Source: Pedobacter schmidteae
GTDB lineage: Bacteria; Bacteroidota; Bacteroidia; Sphingobacteriales; Sphingobacteriaceae
NCBI GenBank assembly: GCA_945901155.1
Contig: CAMDKO010000001.1
Coordinates: 32,948 to 96,947 of the forward strand
Length of the DNA stretch: 64,000 nucleotides
Direction of reading: 5' to 3'
Part shown: positions 28,355 to 36,812 of the stretch, one piece after another
How positions within the stretch are numbered: position 1 is the first letter of the stretch
Layout: each line of letters begins with the position of its first letter
The notes under the pieces: model-generated
Seen by the model: only the letters and a program-made list of their open reading frames with translations
The model's database searches: none
Told to the model about the DNA's origin: nothing
Made by a program: the position numbers and the translations under genes

Positions 28355-28377
28355 TTCAGGCTTTTAAATAGCCTGAA
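28355..28377. repeat. Inverted repeat upstream of lon
   Basis: Arms TTCAGGCT / AGCCTGAA around a 7-base loop, 40 bp before the lon ATG, flanked by a T9 run on the + strand. Orientation of the T run is wrong for a terminator of either neighbour, so an operator or 5'-leader structure for lon is possible. The rest of the 319-bp gap (28316-28634) holds the promoter of the + strand TPR gene. Confidence 0.5.
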
Positions 28378-28612
28378 TATTAAATTGCAAGGTATGTGCC
28401 AATTCTCATTCTTGATTGAAATAGTCAGTTTCAATTATTTTTACCGACAATTCTACCGTTAATTTTACTCTTGTAATTGACAGCAAACAATCAAAGGTTT
28501 CCTTTTTCTGTTAATAAATGACATGACGAAATCAGTGATCATACTGAAAAAGCTAAGCCTTTACTTTATTTCAAATAACAATTTCTTTTTTCTTCTGTTT
28601 TATAAATTTGTA

Positions 28613-28620
28613 CATTTAAA
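28613..28620 (+). promoter_or_regulatory. -7 box of the TPR gene at 28635
   Basis: TAAATTTG matches TAnnTTTG, 14 bp before the ATG. No clear TTTG -33 element. Confidence 0.4.
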
Positions 28621-28634
28621 ATAATATTTACGAT

Positions 28635-29288
28635 ATGTCGTTCTTAAATCAAAATAATTTTCCCCCAATTCAAATGAGATTATTCTTAGGTTTATTTTTA
28701 ATGCTTTTAACTGCGAATATTGTATTCGCTCAAACATCCTACCATAAAATGGGGCAAAAAGCCCTGATTGACGGAAATTTTAAAGCAGCTGTTTCAAATC
28801 TTGAAAAGGCTCTTTCTACAGATTCTACAGATGTAAATACGCTGTATATGCTGGGATATTCATATTATCATTCTGCCAGTTATAAATTAGCCGTAAATAC
28901 CTTCAATCGGGTTATTTCACTAAAACCTAGTGAGAATAGTGCTTATTACTACAGAGGTAAAGCTAGAAATATCATGGCAAATGACACAAAAGGTATTTCA
29001 AATACAGATCGTGAAAAATTGCTTCTTTCATCTATAAAAGATTTTTCTCGTGCCATTGAATTAAATGCTGAAGATGTTAAACTTTATCAAAACAGAGCAG
29101 TTGCCTATAGAGATTACGGGGTACTAAAAGGCCAAAAAATTCCAAATTTTTACGATAAAAATAAAGCTACAAGCTCATTCAGGGCTTGTATTTCTGATTT
29201 TGAAAAAGTATTGTCAATTACTCCTGATCGAAGAGATATTATAACCCAATTAGCAGATGCAAAATCATATATGCAAAATTTGAAATAA
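28635..29288 (+). CDS. Exported TPR protein
   Basis: A 217-residue protein with three to four TPR units (ALIDGNFKAAVSNLEKALST at ~37-56, VNTLYMLGYSYYHSASYKLA, then AIELNAEDVKLYQNRAVAY). The signal peptide begins at Met14 (28674) and ends at VFAQ (~33); with ATG 28635 there is a 13-residue polar pre-extension. The -7 box position supports 28635. TPR proteins bind other proteins; no partner can be named from context. It ends before a strong terminator and stands alone. Confidence 0.7.
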   Translation: MSFLNQNNFPPIQMRLFLGLFLMLLTANIVFAQTSYHKMGQKALIDGNFKAAVSNLEKALSTDSTDVNTLYMLGYSYYHSASYKLAVNTFNRVISLKPSENSAYYYRGKARNIMANDTKGISNTDREKLLLSSIKDFSRAIELNAEDVKLYQNRAVAYRDYGVLKGQKIPNFYDKNKATSSFRACISDFEKVLSITPDRRDIITQLADAKSYMQNLK

Positions 29289-29309
29289 TTCTTCTGAAAT
29301 TTTTCTTTG

Positions 29310-29338
29310 AAACCCGGCTTTGTCCGGGTTTTCTTTTT
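29310..29338 (+). terminator. Intrinsic terminator after the TPR gene
   Basis: Arms AAACCCGG / CCGGGTTT (29310-29317 and 29324-29331), 6-base loop, then TTCTTTTT. Confidence 0.85.
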
Positions 29339-29377
29339 AGAGAATATTTAAAGATATTAGACTATACAAATAACTCA

Positions 29378-29728
29378 ATGATTAGCTCAATTAGAAAATT
29401 TGAAAATCTACACATCGCCTGTTGGCTTATTAAAGATACCTGCTGGGTGATGGATATTCGTGTGTTGGGAATTATAATGATATTTCCTACTCTTTTCTTG
29501 GCTTTTTACATTACCTACAAGTTTAGAAAGCTATTGGCTGAATTGTACCATAATTTGGCGGTTTGCTTTTGGATAATGGCCAATACCGTTTGGATGATCG
29601 GAGAATTTTACTTTGATGATGCTTTTAGGCCTTATTCAATTGTGTTTTTTATTGCCGGACTTCTGTTGATTATTTATTTCTATCTTTTTGTTTATAAAAA
29701 ACTAAAAAGCGATCCCGAAATAGGATAG
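29378..29728 (+). CDS. Small three-helix membrane protein, unknown
   Basis: A 116-residue protein with three hydrophobic segments (~28-47, ~58-76, ~85-107) and many Trp/Phe/Tyr. A polar N-terminus carries FENLHIACWLIKDTCWV (8-24), a segment that looks like an amphipathic helix with two Trp and Asp, and the C-terminus is charged (KKLKSDPEIG). I recall similar conserved hypothetical membrane proteins in this phylum but know no function. It converges on the lipoprotein gene with a 28-bp gap. Codon use and base composition match its neighbours. Confidence 0.6.
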   Translation: MISSIRKFENLHIACWLIKDTCWVMDIRVLGIIMIFPTLFLAFYITYKFRKLLAELYHNLAVCFWIMANTVWMIGEFYFDDAFRPYSIVFFIAGLLLIIYFYLFVYKKLKSDPEIG

Positions 29729-29756
29729 TCTGATTTAAATAAAACTCTTTTTTGCT

Positions 29757-30284
29757 TTATTTTTTTATCTCAGCTCTGATTAGATACTTGTTTTTACCTA
29801 GAAGTATTACTTTTTGGTATTTGTCAATGCTATAAGCTGAGTCTGGAATATAAATCAGTGTTTCTGTTGACTCATAAAGATAGTTTTTACTGCTGTTTTT
29901 GATCAGAATATGCTTGGTTTTACCATTTGAATCCATTTTGATCCGAATCTCTCTGGTGCGCAAATTAGTATCAATAGCGAAATATGCTATAGAGCTACTA
30001 TCTTTTATGATTTTGTAACTATCCTTCCAGGCGGCCTTATTGATATCAGATCCTGTAAAAAGGCTTAGCTCATTTTTCCAGTCAATTTGAACCCCTGCTT
30101 TTGTTTCTGAAAGCTCATTTTGAGTGATGGTTTTATCTACAACAGACTCATTCTTGTTTAACCGAATTACTTCAGAATCGAAAAAACCTTTAATATCCTC
30201 AAAAGGAGCTTTAAAAGACTGCTCTGCTGCCGGTTTGCAGGAGGCCAGAATTAAAAACATCCAGAAAATTGAACGGTTTCTCAT
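29757..30284 (-). CDS. Lipoprotein coupled to gpmI, unknown function
   Basis: A 175-residue predicted lipoprotein: basic start MRNR, hydrophobic run, lipobox LASC (Cys16). The mature part alternates beta-strand-like segments (KTKHILIKNSSKNYLYEST) with polar loops; no named domain recognised. Its ATG overlaps the gpmI stop as TAATG, so translation is coupled and it shares the gpmI promoter, although a link between a glycolytic enzyme and a lipoprotein is not obvious. Confidence 0.6.
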   Translation of the reverse strand: MRNRSIFWMFLILASCKPAAEQSFKAPFEDIKGFFDSEVIRLNKNESVVDKTITQNELSETKAGVQIDWKNELSLFTGSDINKAAWKDSYKIIKDSSSIAYFAIDTNLRTREIRIKMDSNGKTKHILIKNSSKNYLYESTETLIYIPDSAYSIDKYQKVILLGKNKYLIRAEIKK

Positions 30285-31807
30285 TAGGATACTAGTATGC
30301 TACCAGTCATGATTTCAGGAGCTGAAATATTCATGAGTTTAAGTATTGTTGGAGCAACATCGCCCAGCTTTCCGTCATGAATATGCTTGTGCTCCTTATC
30401 TATGAGTATACAAGGCACTAAGTTTGTTGTATGTGCGGTATTTGGAGAGCCATCTGAATTAATCATGTAATCTGCATTGCCATGATCAGCCAGAATGATG
30501 AATGAATATCCATTTTTCACTCCGCATTCAACCACTTTCTGCAGACATAGGTCTACCGTTTCAACAGCTTTGACTACTGCATTAAAAACTCCCGTATGTC
30601 CAACCATATCAGGATTTGCGAAGTTCAAACAAACAAAATCAGGCCATCCATTTTCAAGTTCTGTACATATTGCATCAGCGATTTGTTTGGCACTCATTTC
30701 AGGTTGAAGATCATAAGTGGCAACTTTTGGAGAAGGAATAAGTATCCTTTTTTCATTGTTAAACTCTTTTTCTCTTCCTCCAGAAAAGAAAAAAGTAACA
30801 TGAGGGTACTTTTCAGTCTCTGCAATACGAACCTGATTTTTATTATTTTTTTCAAGTACAGCGCCTAAAGTATCATTCAGGTCATCTTTAGTAAATATGA
30901 TATGAACATTTTTAAAGGTTTCATCATAACTAGTCATGGTGACATAGTACAGATTCAAAGGTTTCATTTCAAACTCGGGAAATGCCTGCTGAGTTAAAAC
31001 TGTGCTAATTTCCCTTCCTCTATCTGTGCGGAAATTGAAACAAATTACAACATCTCCTTCTTCAATTTTTCCGATTGGGAGACCATCATTATCAATTTTT
31101 ACAATGGGTTGGATAAATTCATCACTTACGCCTTGCTCATATGAATTCTGTATACTGTCAGAAATATCATTGCTTGGATTTCCCACACTATGAACCATTA
31201 GGTCATAAGCTAATTTAACGCGTTCCCAGCGATTATCTCGGTCCATGGCAAAATAACGACCTATAGCAGATGCAATTGTAACTGATGAACCCTGCAAATG
31301 ATCTTCCAGCTCCATGACGAATCGGAGACCTGAATTAGGGTCAGTATCACGACCATCCATAAAGGCATGAATGAATATATTTTTAACCTGATTAGATTTG
31401 GCGGCATCGCATAAACCTTTCAAATGATCGATATGAGAGTGCACTCCTCCATTTGATAATAGCCCAATAAAGTGTACATTTTTATTTTCGAGCTTCGCAT
31501 AATCAAATGCTGATTTTAATTCTGGATGATTTTCGAGCTCATTATTTTTTACAGCTTTATTGATTCTTCCCAATTCCTGATAAACCACTCTGCCTGCACC
31601 CAAATTCATGTGTCCAACTTCGGAATTGCCCATTTGCCCATCAGGCAGTCCGACCGCTAGGCCAGAGGCCTCGAGTTTAGAATTTGGATAGTTTTTGATC
31701 AATTGATCGAAAAAAGGAGTATTTGCAGTATTTACTGCATCAGATTTATCATGTTTCCCGTAGCCCCATCCATCAAGAATAAGAAGAATTGCTTTTTTAT
31801 TTCCCAC
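30284..31807 (-). CDS. gpmI: 2,3-bisphosphoglycerate-independent phosphoglycerate mutase
   Basis: A 507-residue cytoplasmic glycolytic enzyme of the alkaline-phosphatase superfamily that interconverts 3- and 2-phosphoglycerate through a phosphoserine. The metal site opens with LLILDGWGYG; the nucleophile lies in GQMGNSEVGH. I start at GTG 31807: a longer frame to GTG 31822 runs through the -7 box, and with 31807 the serine is residue 62, as in the Bacillus enzyme. Two Mn2+ sites are supported by later DHGNAD and HT motifs (HGNADYM, AHTTNLVP). It is followed by a coupled lipoprotein. Confidence 0.94.
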   Translation of the reverse strand: MGNKKAILLILDGWGYGKHDKSDAVNTANTPFFDQLIKNYPNSKLEASGLAVGLPDGQMGNSEVGHMNLGAGRVVYQELGRINKAVKNNELENHPELKSAFDYAKLENKNVHFIGLLSNGGVHSHIDHLKGLCDAAKSNQVKNIFIHAFMDGRDTDPNSGLRFVMELEDHLQGSSVTIASAIGRYFAMDRDNRWERVKLAYDLMVHSVGNPSNDISDSIQNSYEQGVSDEFIQPIVKIDNDGLPIGKIEEGDVVICFNFRTDRGREISTVLTQQAFPEFEMKPLNLYYVTMTSYDETFKNVHIIFTKDDLNDTLGAVLEKNNKNQVRIAETEKYPHVTFFFSGGREKEFNNEKRILIPSPKVATYDLQPEMSAKQIADAICTELENGWPDFVCLNFANPDMVGHTGVFNAVVKAVETVDLCLQKVVECGVKNGYSFIILADHGNADYMINSDGSPNTAHTTNLVPCILIDKEHKHIHDGKLGDVAPTILKLMNISAPEIMTGSILVS

Positions 31808-31811
31808 AATG

Positions 31812-31819
31812 CAAATATA
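31812..31819 (-). promoter_or_regulatory. -7 box of gpmI
   Basis: TATATTTG on the - strand ends 4 bp before GTG 31807. It supports that start and predicts a transcript with almost no leader. Confidence 0.4.
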
Positions 31820-31958
31820 CACTCACTGTTTAAAATAATTGCATTTTTGTGTTATAGAGTAATTGTTTCTGTATCTATATTAAAGGAATTAGAGCTTTTC
31901 TTTATAAAGCTGATCAGGATCGAATACAACAAAGAATAGATTTATTAATAAGTATTTC

Positions 31959-31966
31959 TATTTTTG
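31959..31966 (+). promoter_or_regulatory. -7 box of nadC
   Basis: TATTTTTG, 16 bp before the nadC ATG; no TTTG -33 element at the usual distance. Confidence 0.4.
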
Positions 31967-31982
31967 GGCTCAGCTGATTTAA

Positions 31983-32837
31983 ATGAATTTAGATAGAGAA
32001 ATAGTAGAACCATTTATTCTTAATGCAATTGCTGAGGATATTGGTGATGGGGATCACACATCACTTTCAACTATTCCTGCAGGTCAGTTAGGAAAAGCTA
32101 AATTACTTATTAAAGATTCAGGTATACTTGCGGGTATCGCGGTAGCTTTAGAAATTTTCAAAACTATTGATTCAAAACTCAGTGTTGAAGTATTAATTAA
32201 CGATGGGCAGACCGTAAATTATGGAGATATAGCCTTTTATGTTTCGGGAAGTGTACATTCTATCTTAAAAGCAGAACGCCTCGTTTTAAATACCATGCAA
32301 AGAATGAGTGGTATTGCTAGCAAAACTAACCGGATTGTAAAGATTCTGGAAGGGACAGGCACACAGGTTCTGGATACCCGAAAAACAACTCCAGGCTTAC
32401 GTTATCTTGAAAAAATGTCTGTAAAGATTGGGGGAGGAGTTAATCACAGATTTGGTTTGTATGATATGATTCTGATTAAGGATAATCATGTTGATTATGC
32501 CGGCGGAATTACCAATGCCATCCAATCTGCACAAAATTACTTAACAATAAACCAAATTACTATTCCAGTTGAAATAGAAGTTAGAAGCCTTCTTGAGTTA
32601 AGCCAGGTGATTGAAATAGGTGGTGTAGACAGAATATTACTTGATAATTTTGATTTTGTGGCCCTCAGAGAAGCTGTTGAACAGATCAATGGGGTTTATA
32701 TTACCGAGGCATCGGGAGGAATAACGGAAGAAAATGTCCTAGATTATGCACATTGTGGCGTTGATTATGTATCCATGGGCGCTTTGACACATTCGGTAAG
32801 AAGTCTTGACATGAGTTTAAAGGCAGTAAATCCCTAA
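31983..32837 (+). CDS. nadC: Nicotinate-nucleotide diphosphorylase (carboxylating)
   Basis: A 284-residue cytoplasmic quinolinate phosphoribosyltransferase, forming nicotinate mononucleotide from quinolinate and PRPP. Seen: the N-terminal EDIGDGDHTS (19-28), the catalytic/PRPP stretch LDTRKTTPGLRYLEK (~134-148), GGGVNHRFGLYDMILIKDNH region (~155-174) and C-terminal EASGGITEENV (~245-255). All are diagnostic. nadA and nadB are not in the window. plsY follows 53 bp downstream on the same strand and may be co-transcribed. Confidence 0.96.
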   Translation: MNLDREIVEPFILNAIAEDIGDGDHTSLSTIPAGQLGKAKLLIKDSGILAGIAVALEIFKTIDSKLSVEVLINDGQTVNYGDIAFYVSGSVHSILKAERLVLNTMQRMSGIASKTNRIVKILEGTGTQVLDTRKTTPGLRYLEKMSVKIGGGVNHRFGLYDMILIKDNHVDYAGGITNAIQSAQNYLTINQITIPVEIEVRSLLELSQVIEIGGVDRILLDNFDFVALREAVEQINGVYITEASGGITEENVLDYAHCGVDYVSMGALTHSVRSLDMSLKAVNP

Positions 32838-32890
32838 AAAAATAAAAATTTAATCATTACACCTGATTGAATTAGTAATATTGCATCTGA

Positions 32891-33535
32891 ATGATTTCAA
32901 TTTACTCTATTTCGGCTTTAATTTTAGCATACCTTTTTGGCTCTATACCGACGGCAGTGTGGATAGGACAGGCATTCTATGGGATTGATGTCAGGGAATA
33001 TGGTAGCGGAAATGCAGGTGCCACCAATACCTTCAGGGTTTTAGGAAAAAAGGCAGGTATTGCAGTAATGGTTCTGGACATATTAAAAGGCTATACTGCA
33101 ACCAATCTGGCGTATTTGATTGGATTATCGGTAACGGGCCCGCAAGATTCAGTTCAGTTCGTTAATTACCAGCTTGCACTTGGTGTTACCGCAGTGATGG
33201 GCCATTTATTTCCTGTTTTTGCAGGATTTCGCGGTGGAAAAGGAATAGCAACTTTATTTGGAATGATATTAGCAGTACACACTGGGGCAGCTTTGATTTG
33301 TGTCCTTACCTTTGTTGTAGTTTTATTGATTTCAAAATATGTTTCATTGAGTTCAATACTTTCAGGATTTTCCTTCCCTTTAAGTGTTATTTTCATATTT
33401 CAATCTCCTATACGTTCAGTTGTACTCTATGGAATGTGTATCTGTGTATTAATCTTAGTAACCCATCAAAAAAATATTGAACGGCTATTAAAAGGGAAAG
33501 AATCTAAAGTAGATCTGTTTAAAAGAAAGGAATAA
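32891..33535 (+). CDS. plsY: Glycerol-3-phosphate acyltransferase PlsY
   Basis: A 214-residue inner-membrane enzyme that moves an acyl group from acyl-phosphate to glycerol 3-phosphate, the first step of phospholipid synthesis. Three signature motifs are present: GSIPTA near 17-22, YGSGNAGATNTFRVLG (37-52) and HLFPVFAGFRGGKGIAT (~107-123). About five membrane segments. Length slightly above the usual ~200. The acyl-phosphate-forming partner PlsX is not in the window. Confidence 0.95.
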   Translation: MISIYSISALILAYLFGSIPTAVWIGQAFYGIDVREYGSGNAGATNTFRVLGKKAGIAVMVLDILKGYTATNLAYLIGLSVTGPQDSVQFVNYQLALGVTAVMGHLFPVFAGFRGGKGIATLFGMILAVHTGAALICVLTFVVVLLISKYVSLSSILSGFSFPLSVIFIFQSPIRSVVLYGMCICVLILVTHQKNIERLLKGKESKVDLFKRKE

Positions 33536-33553
33536 CATCTCCTTGTATTTTTT

Positions 33554-33595
33554 AACAGAACCGCAGTAAGATTATCTTAGATCAGCGCGGCTGTT
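33554..33595. terminator. Possible bidirectional terminator between plsY and pabB
   Basis: Nested inverted repeats: AACAG/CTGTT and CCGC/GCGG outside, TAAGAT/ATCTTA inside, followed by a T-rich stretch on the + strand. It lies between convergent genes. The two-base bulge makes it weaker than the other terminators. Confidence 0.4.
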
Positions 33596-33642
33596 AGGTT
33601 TGTTCTGTTTTTTCCTGCTCTCTTTACTAATAAAGGACGTAA

Positions 33643-34923
33643 TTAAGGTGTATTCAGGGATAAGACTTCAAGGATAGCCATGCCTTTTAATAAACATTCA
33701 TCGTATTCCTTTTCTGGTTCTGAATCCAATGTGATTGCACTTCCGGCATGAAAAGACAGGTAGTTTGAATCGGCATTGTAAAGAATAGTACGGATAACTA
33801 CATTGAAGTCGAAATCGCCGTTGGGAGCAAAATATCCAAGGGCCCCAGAATATACGCCGCGTTTGCTGCGTTCGTATTTTTCTGCAAGTTGCATCGCACT
33901 TATCTTGGGAGCACCGGTCATTGATCCCATTGGAAAAGTGTTCGAAATTATTGTGGTATTTTGAAGGTCTTCTTTTACTTGGCAAACTACTGTGGATATC
34001 ATTTGATGAACTTGTTTGAAGCTATATAAGCCAAAAAGTTCTTCTACTTTTACAGTCCCAGGCTTTGCGCTTTTAGTCAGATCGTTTCGCACCAAATCCA
34101 CAATCATTACATTTTCAGACCTTTCTTTTTCATTCTTAAGGAGCAAATTCTTTTGCTCTTCATCCTGAATTATATTTGATTTTCTTGAAGAAGTGCCTTT
34201 TATTGGCTGACTAATCAATTTATTCCCTCTACGACTAAGGAATCGCTCCGGAGTTGCTGAAATAATGAAGTGATTATTTATTTTGAAATAGTTTGCGAAT
34301 GGGGTAGGTGATATATCGTTTAGTTGAATGAAGACTTCAAGAGGGTTAATGCAATAGTTTTCAGCATAAAATTCCTGGCAAAAGTTAAGTTCATAAATAT
34401 CCCCCCTTTGAATATGTTTCTGAATTTCCTTGACTGAGCTAATATATTCTTCCCTGCTAAAGCGGCTTTGAATTTTTGGTTTTGTAGTAGCATTTCCTGA
34501 TTTTGGTATCTCATACTCATTCAGAACTTTCCAAAGATCATCAGGTACATCAGTAGTGATCTGAACCTTATTTCCCTTTATTTGAATGGAATGTTGAGGC
34601 AGGAAAAAGAAAATATCCTGAAAGCCGAGATGATCTGGATTAAGGGAATATAAATCTTCTGCCTGATTTTTAAGGTCATAGGCAAAGTAACCTGGAATAA
34701 AGTCATGGTTTTCAGTTAAAAGGTCATTTAATTGATCAAATGATCCTTTATCTGAATGATTCAGTTCTTTTTTTACTCCCGCTGCTATAAAAACATCAAA
34801 TGCTGAATAGGGATCAGAATAATGATTGGAATCAAAATAACATGCTGTCGAAAATGAATTTGCCCAATGTAAGCCCTTTAGTTTAAACGTGTCTGGATTA
34901 TCAGTATTAAAAACTTTTAACAT
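33643..34923 (-). CDS. pabB: Aminodeoxychorismate synthase component I
   Basis: A 426-residue chorismate-binding enzyme for p-aminobenzoate (folate) synthesis. PIKGT at 240-244 carries Lys242, the lysine of PabB that attacks chorismate; TrpE has Ala there (PIAGT), so PABA rather than anthranilate synthesis is favoured. Further chorismate-site motifs: ENVMIVDLVRNDL, NTFPMGSMTGAPK, and the C-terminal GSAITLDSEPEKEYDEC. No PabA glutaminase is adjacent; amidotransferase may be shared with tryptophan synthesis. It follows purA on the same strand with 50 bp between. Confidence 0.9.
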   Translation of the reverse strand: MLKVFNTDNPDTFKLKGLHWANSFSTACYFDSNHYSDPYSAFDVFIAAGVKKELNHSDKGSFDQLNDLLTENHDFIPGYFAYDLKNQAEDLYSLNPDHLGFQDIFFFLPQHSIQIKGNKVQITTDVPDDLWKVLNEYEIPKSGNATTKPKIQSRFSREEYISSVKEIQKHIQRGDIYELNFCQEFYAENYCINPLEVFIQLNDISPTPFANYFKINNHFIISATPERFLSRRGNKLISQPIKGTSSRKSNIIQDEEQKNLLLKNEKERSENVMIVDLVRNDLTKSAKPGTVKVEELFGLYSFKQVHQMISTVVCQVKEDLQNTTIISNTFPMGSMTGAPKISAMQLAEKYERSKRGVYSGALGYFAPNGDFDFNVVIRTILYNADSNYLSFHAGSAITLDSEPEKEYDECLLKGMAILEVLSLNTP

Positions 34924-34973
34924 AGATACATTAATTCATAATGGCTGCCATATAAATTTTTGAGCAGTCTTTA

Positions 34974-36248
34974 TTAGCAGAGTGTTAGCGTTTGTACGCG
35001 ATCAGGACCTACAGAAAGATATTTTACCGGCACACCCAGATGTTTTTCAAGATAGTCGATGTAATTCTTTAATTTTTCTGGAATGGCATCGATTTCGCGA
35101 ATTCCTGTGATATCTTCTGCCCATCCTGGTATAGCCTCAAATATAGGTTCTGCTTTTACAGCATTGATATCATAGGGCATGTAGTCAATTACTTCACCAT
35201 CGTATTTATAATGCGTACAGGCATAAATGGTTTCAAATCCGCTCAGCACATCAGCTTTGGTCATCACCATTTCGGTTACTCCATTAAGCATGATGGCGTA
35301 TTTTAATGCAGGAAGGTCAATCCAGCCACATCGGCGTGGTCGGCCTGTAGTTGCTCCAAATTCATGGCCAATTCTTCTGAGTTCTTCGCCTGTTTCATTT
35401 TCAAGCTCAGTTGGGAATGGACCGCTGCCCACTCTTGTACAGTATGCTTTAAATATTCCAATTACACTTCCAATGTTTTTTGGTGCAACGCCAAGGCCTG
35501 TACAAGCACCTGCGGTAGTGGTGTTAGATGAGGTTACAAAAGGGTATGATCCAAAATCAATATCAAGCATAGTGCCTTGAGCTCCTTCGGCCAGTACTTT
35601 TTTTCCTTCTCTTAAATATTGATTTACAAAATGCTCGCTATCCACCTGAGGTATTGATTTCAATAATTCTACTGCCTCAAAAAATGCAGTTTCTTTTTCA
35701 GTATAATCAGGTATTTCACCATAATGTGATAAAATGGATCGGTGTTTATTTACCAGTCTATCATATCGCTCACGGAAATCTTTTAGCATGGTATCGCCTA
35801 CACGTAAGCCATTTCTGCCTGTCTTATCCATATAAGTTGGACCGATACCTTTTAAGGTTGAGCCAATCTTTGCTGCGCCCATATTACTTTCAGATGCTGC
35901 ATCTAGTAATTGGTGAGTAGGTAAAATAAGGTGTGCTTTTCGGGCAATTACCATTTTTTTTCTGGCAACCGGATCAAACCCGTTTTTTTTCAGATTGTCA
36001 AGTTCTCTTTTTAAGGTGATCGGATCAATCACCACCCCATTTCCGATTAGGTTCATAGCCTTATCGTTGAATATTCCAGAAGGAATAGTATTCAGAACAT
36101 ATTTCTGATTATCAAACTCCAATGTATGACCTGCATTGGGTCCACCCTGAAAACGGGCAATTAAGTCGTATTCCGGACTTAATACATCAACAATTTTTCC
36201 TTTTCCTTCATCGCCCCATTGGAGGCCTAACAATACGTCAACAGTCAT
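34974..36248 (-). CDS. purA: Adenylosuccinate synthetase
   Basis: A 424-residue cytoplasmic enzyme that joins IMP and aspartate using GTP, on the way to AMP. The N-terminal GTP loop QWGDEGKGK (10-18) and the IMP-site NAGHT (38-42), GPTYMDKTGRNG, and TTTGRPRRCGW are all present. The family is a known target of (p)ppGpp inhibition in other bacteria, and rel lies two genes upstream on the same strand. The gap to the fur-like gene is 32 bp, so they are probably co-transcribed. Confidence 0.97.
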   Translation of the reverse strand: MTVDVLLGLQWGDEGKGKIVDVLSPEYDLIARFQGGPNAGHTLEFDNQKYVLNTIPSGIFNDKAMNLIGNGVVIDPITLKRELDNLKKNGFDPVARKKMVIARKAHLILPTHQLLDAASESNMGAAKIGSTLKGIGPTYMDKTGRNGLRVGDTMLKDFRERYDRLVNKHRSILSHYGEIPDYTEKETAFFEAVELLKSIPQVDSEHFVNQYLREGKKVLAEGAQGTMLDIDFGSYPFVTSSNTTTAGACTGLGVAPKNIGSVIGIFKAYCTRVGSGPFPTELENETGEELRRIGHEFGATTGRPRRCGWIDLPALKYAIMLNGVTEMVMTKADVLSGFETIYACTHYKYDGEVIDYMPYDINAVKAEPIFEAIPGWAEDITGIREIDAIPEKLKNYIDYLEKHLGVPVKYLSVGPDRVQTLTLC

Positions 36249-36280
36249 GATATAAAATACGGGGTATGGGTATATTAATG

Positions 36281-36757
36281 TTAATTTTTAGTTTGAAATG
36301 AATCGCAATGGCCTTCCTTAAGTCTGGAACAGTTACCATATAAATTCAGAGAATGATGTTTTATTTCGAATTTTAGAATTTCACCCATCATACTTTGAAT
36401 CTGTTGAATTCTAGGATCACAAAACTCTACTACTTTGCCGCAATCTAAACAGATAATATGATCATGCTGCTTATAGCCATAAGATTTTTCGAATTGCGCC
36501 ATATTTTTACCAAACTGATGCTTGGTAACGAGATCGCATGAAACCAAAAGTTCAAGCGTATTGTAAACAGTGGCACGACTTACCCGGTATTTCTTGTTTT
36601 TCATGTGGATATACAATGATTCCACATCAAAATGGTCGCTTCTGGAATAAATTTCTTCCAGGATTGCGTAGCGTTCCGGGGTTTTTCGCAAGCTTTTATT
36701 TTCAAGATAGGCCTCAAAAATTTTAATTACCAGTGCAATAGTGTCTTTTCCGGACAT
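36281..36757 (-). CDS. Fur family metal-responsive transcription regulator
   Basis: A 158-residue DNA-binding repressor: winged helix in the first ~90 residues ([14 protein letters not shown], then [15 protein letters not shown] recognition helix), and a dimerisation domain with Zn site CLDCGK plus a second Cys pair near the C-terminus ([11 protein letters not shown]) and HDH metal ligands. Start ATG 36757 is chosen because a -7 box lies at 36776-36783; a longer frame to TTG 36778 would start inside that box. It could sense iron (Fur), zinc (Zur) or peroxide (PerR); the residues that decide this cannot be read reliably here. It sits between rel and purA. Confidence 0.85.
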   Translation of the reverse strand: MSGKDTIALVIKIFEAYLENKSLRKTPERYAILEEIYSRSDHFDVESLYIHMKNKKYRVSRATVYNTLELLVSCDLVTKHQFGKNMAQFEKSYGYKQHDHIICLDCGKVVEFCDPRIQQIQSMMGEILKFEIKHHSLNLYGNCSRLKEGHCDSFQTKN

Positions 36758-36775
36758 AGTATGTTTTAGTGAATT

Positions 36776-36783
36776 CAAATTTA
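36776..36783 (-). promoter_or_regulatory. -7 box of the fur-like gene
   Basis: TAAATTTG on the - strand, 18 bp before ATG 36757. It lies in the 55-bp gap after rel, so purA-pabB can be driven from here as well as from rel. Confidence 0.4.
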
Positions 36784-36812
36784 TCCAAAAAATAAGAATA
36801 TTCAGTATTTAA

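Noticed and set aside
28347-28377. Hairpin upstream of lon as a terminator
   Set aside because: The T run precedes the stem on the + strand and becomes an A run after it on the - strand, so it cannot terminate either neighbour.
36758-36778. Longer fur-like protein from TTG 36778
   Set aside because: The extra codons fall in the -7 box; ATG 36757 is better.
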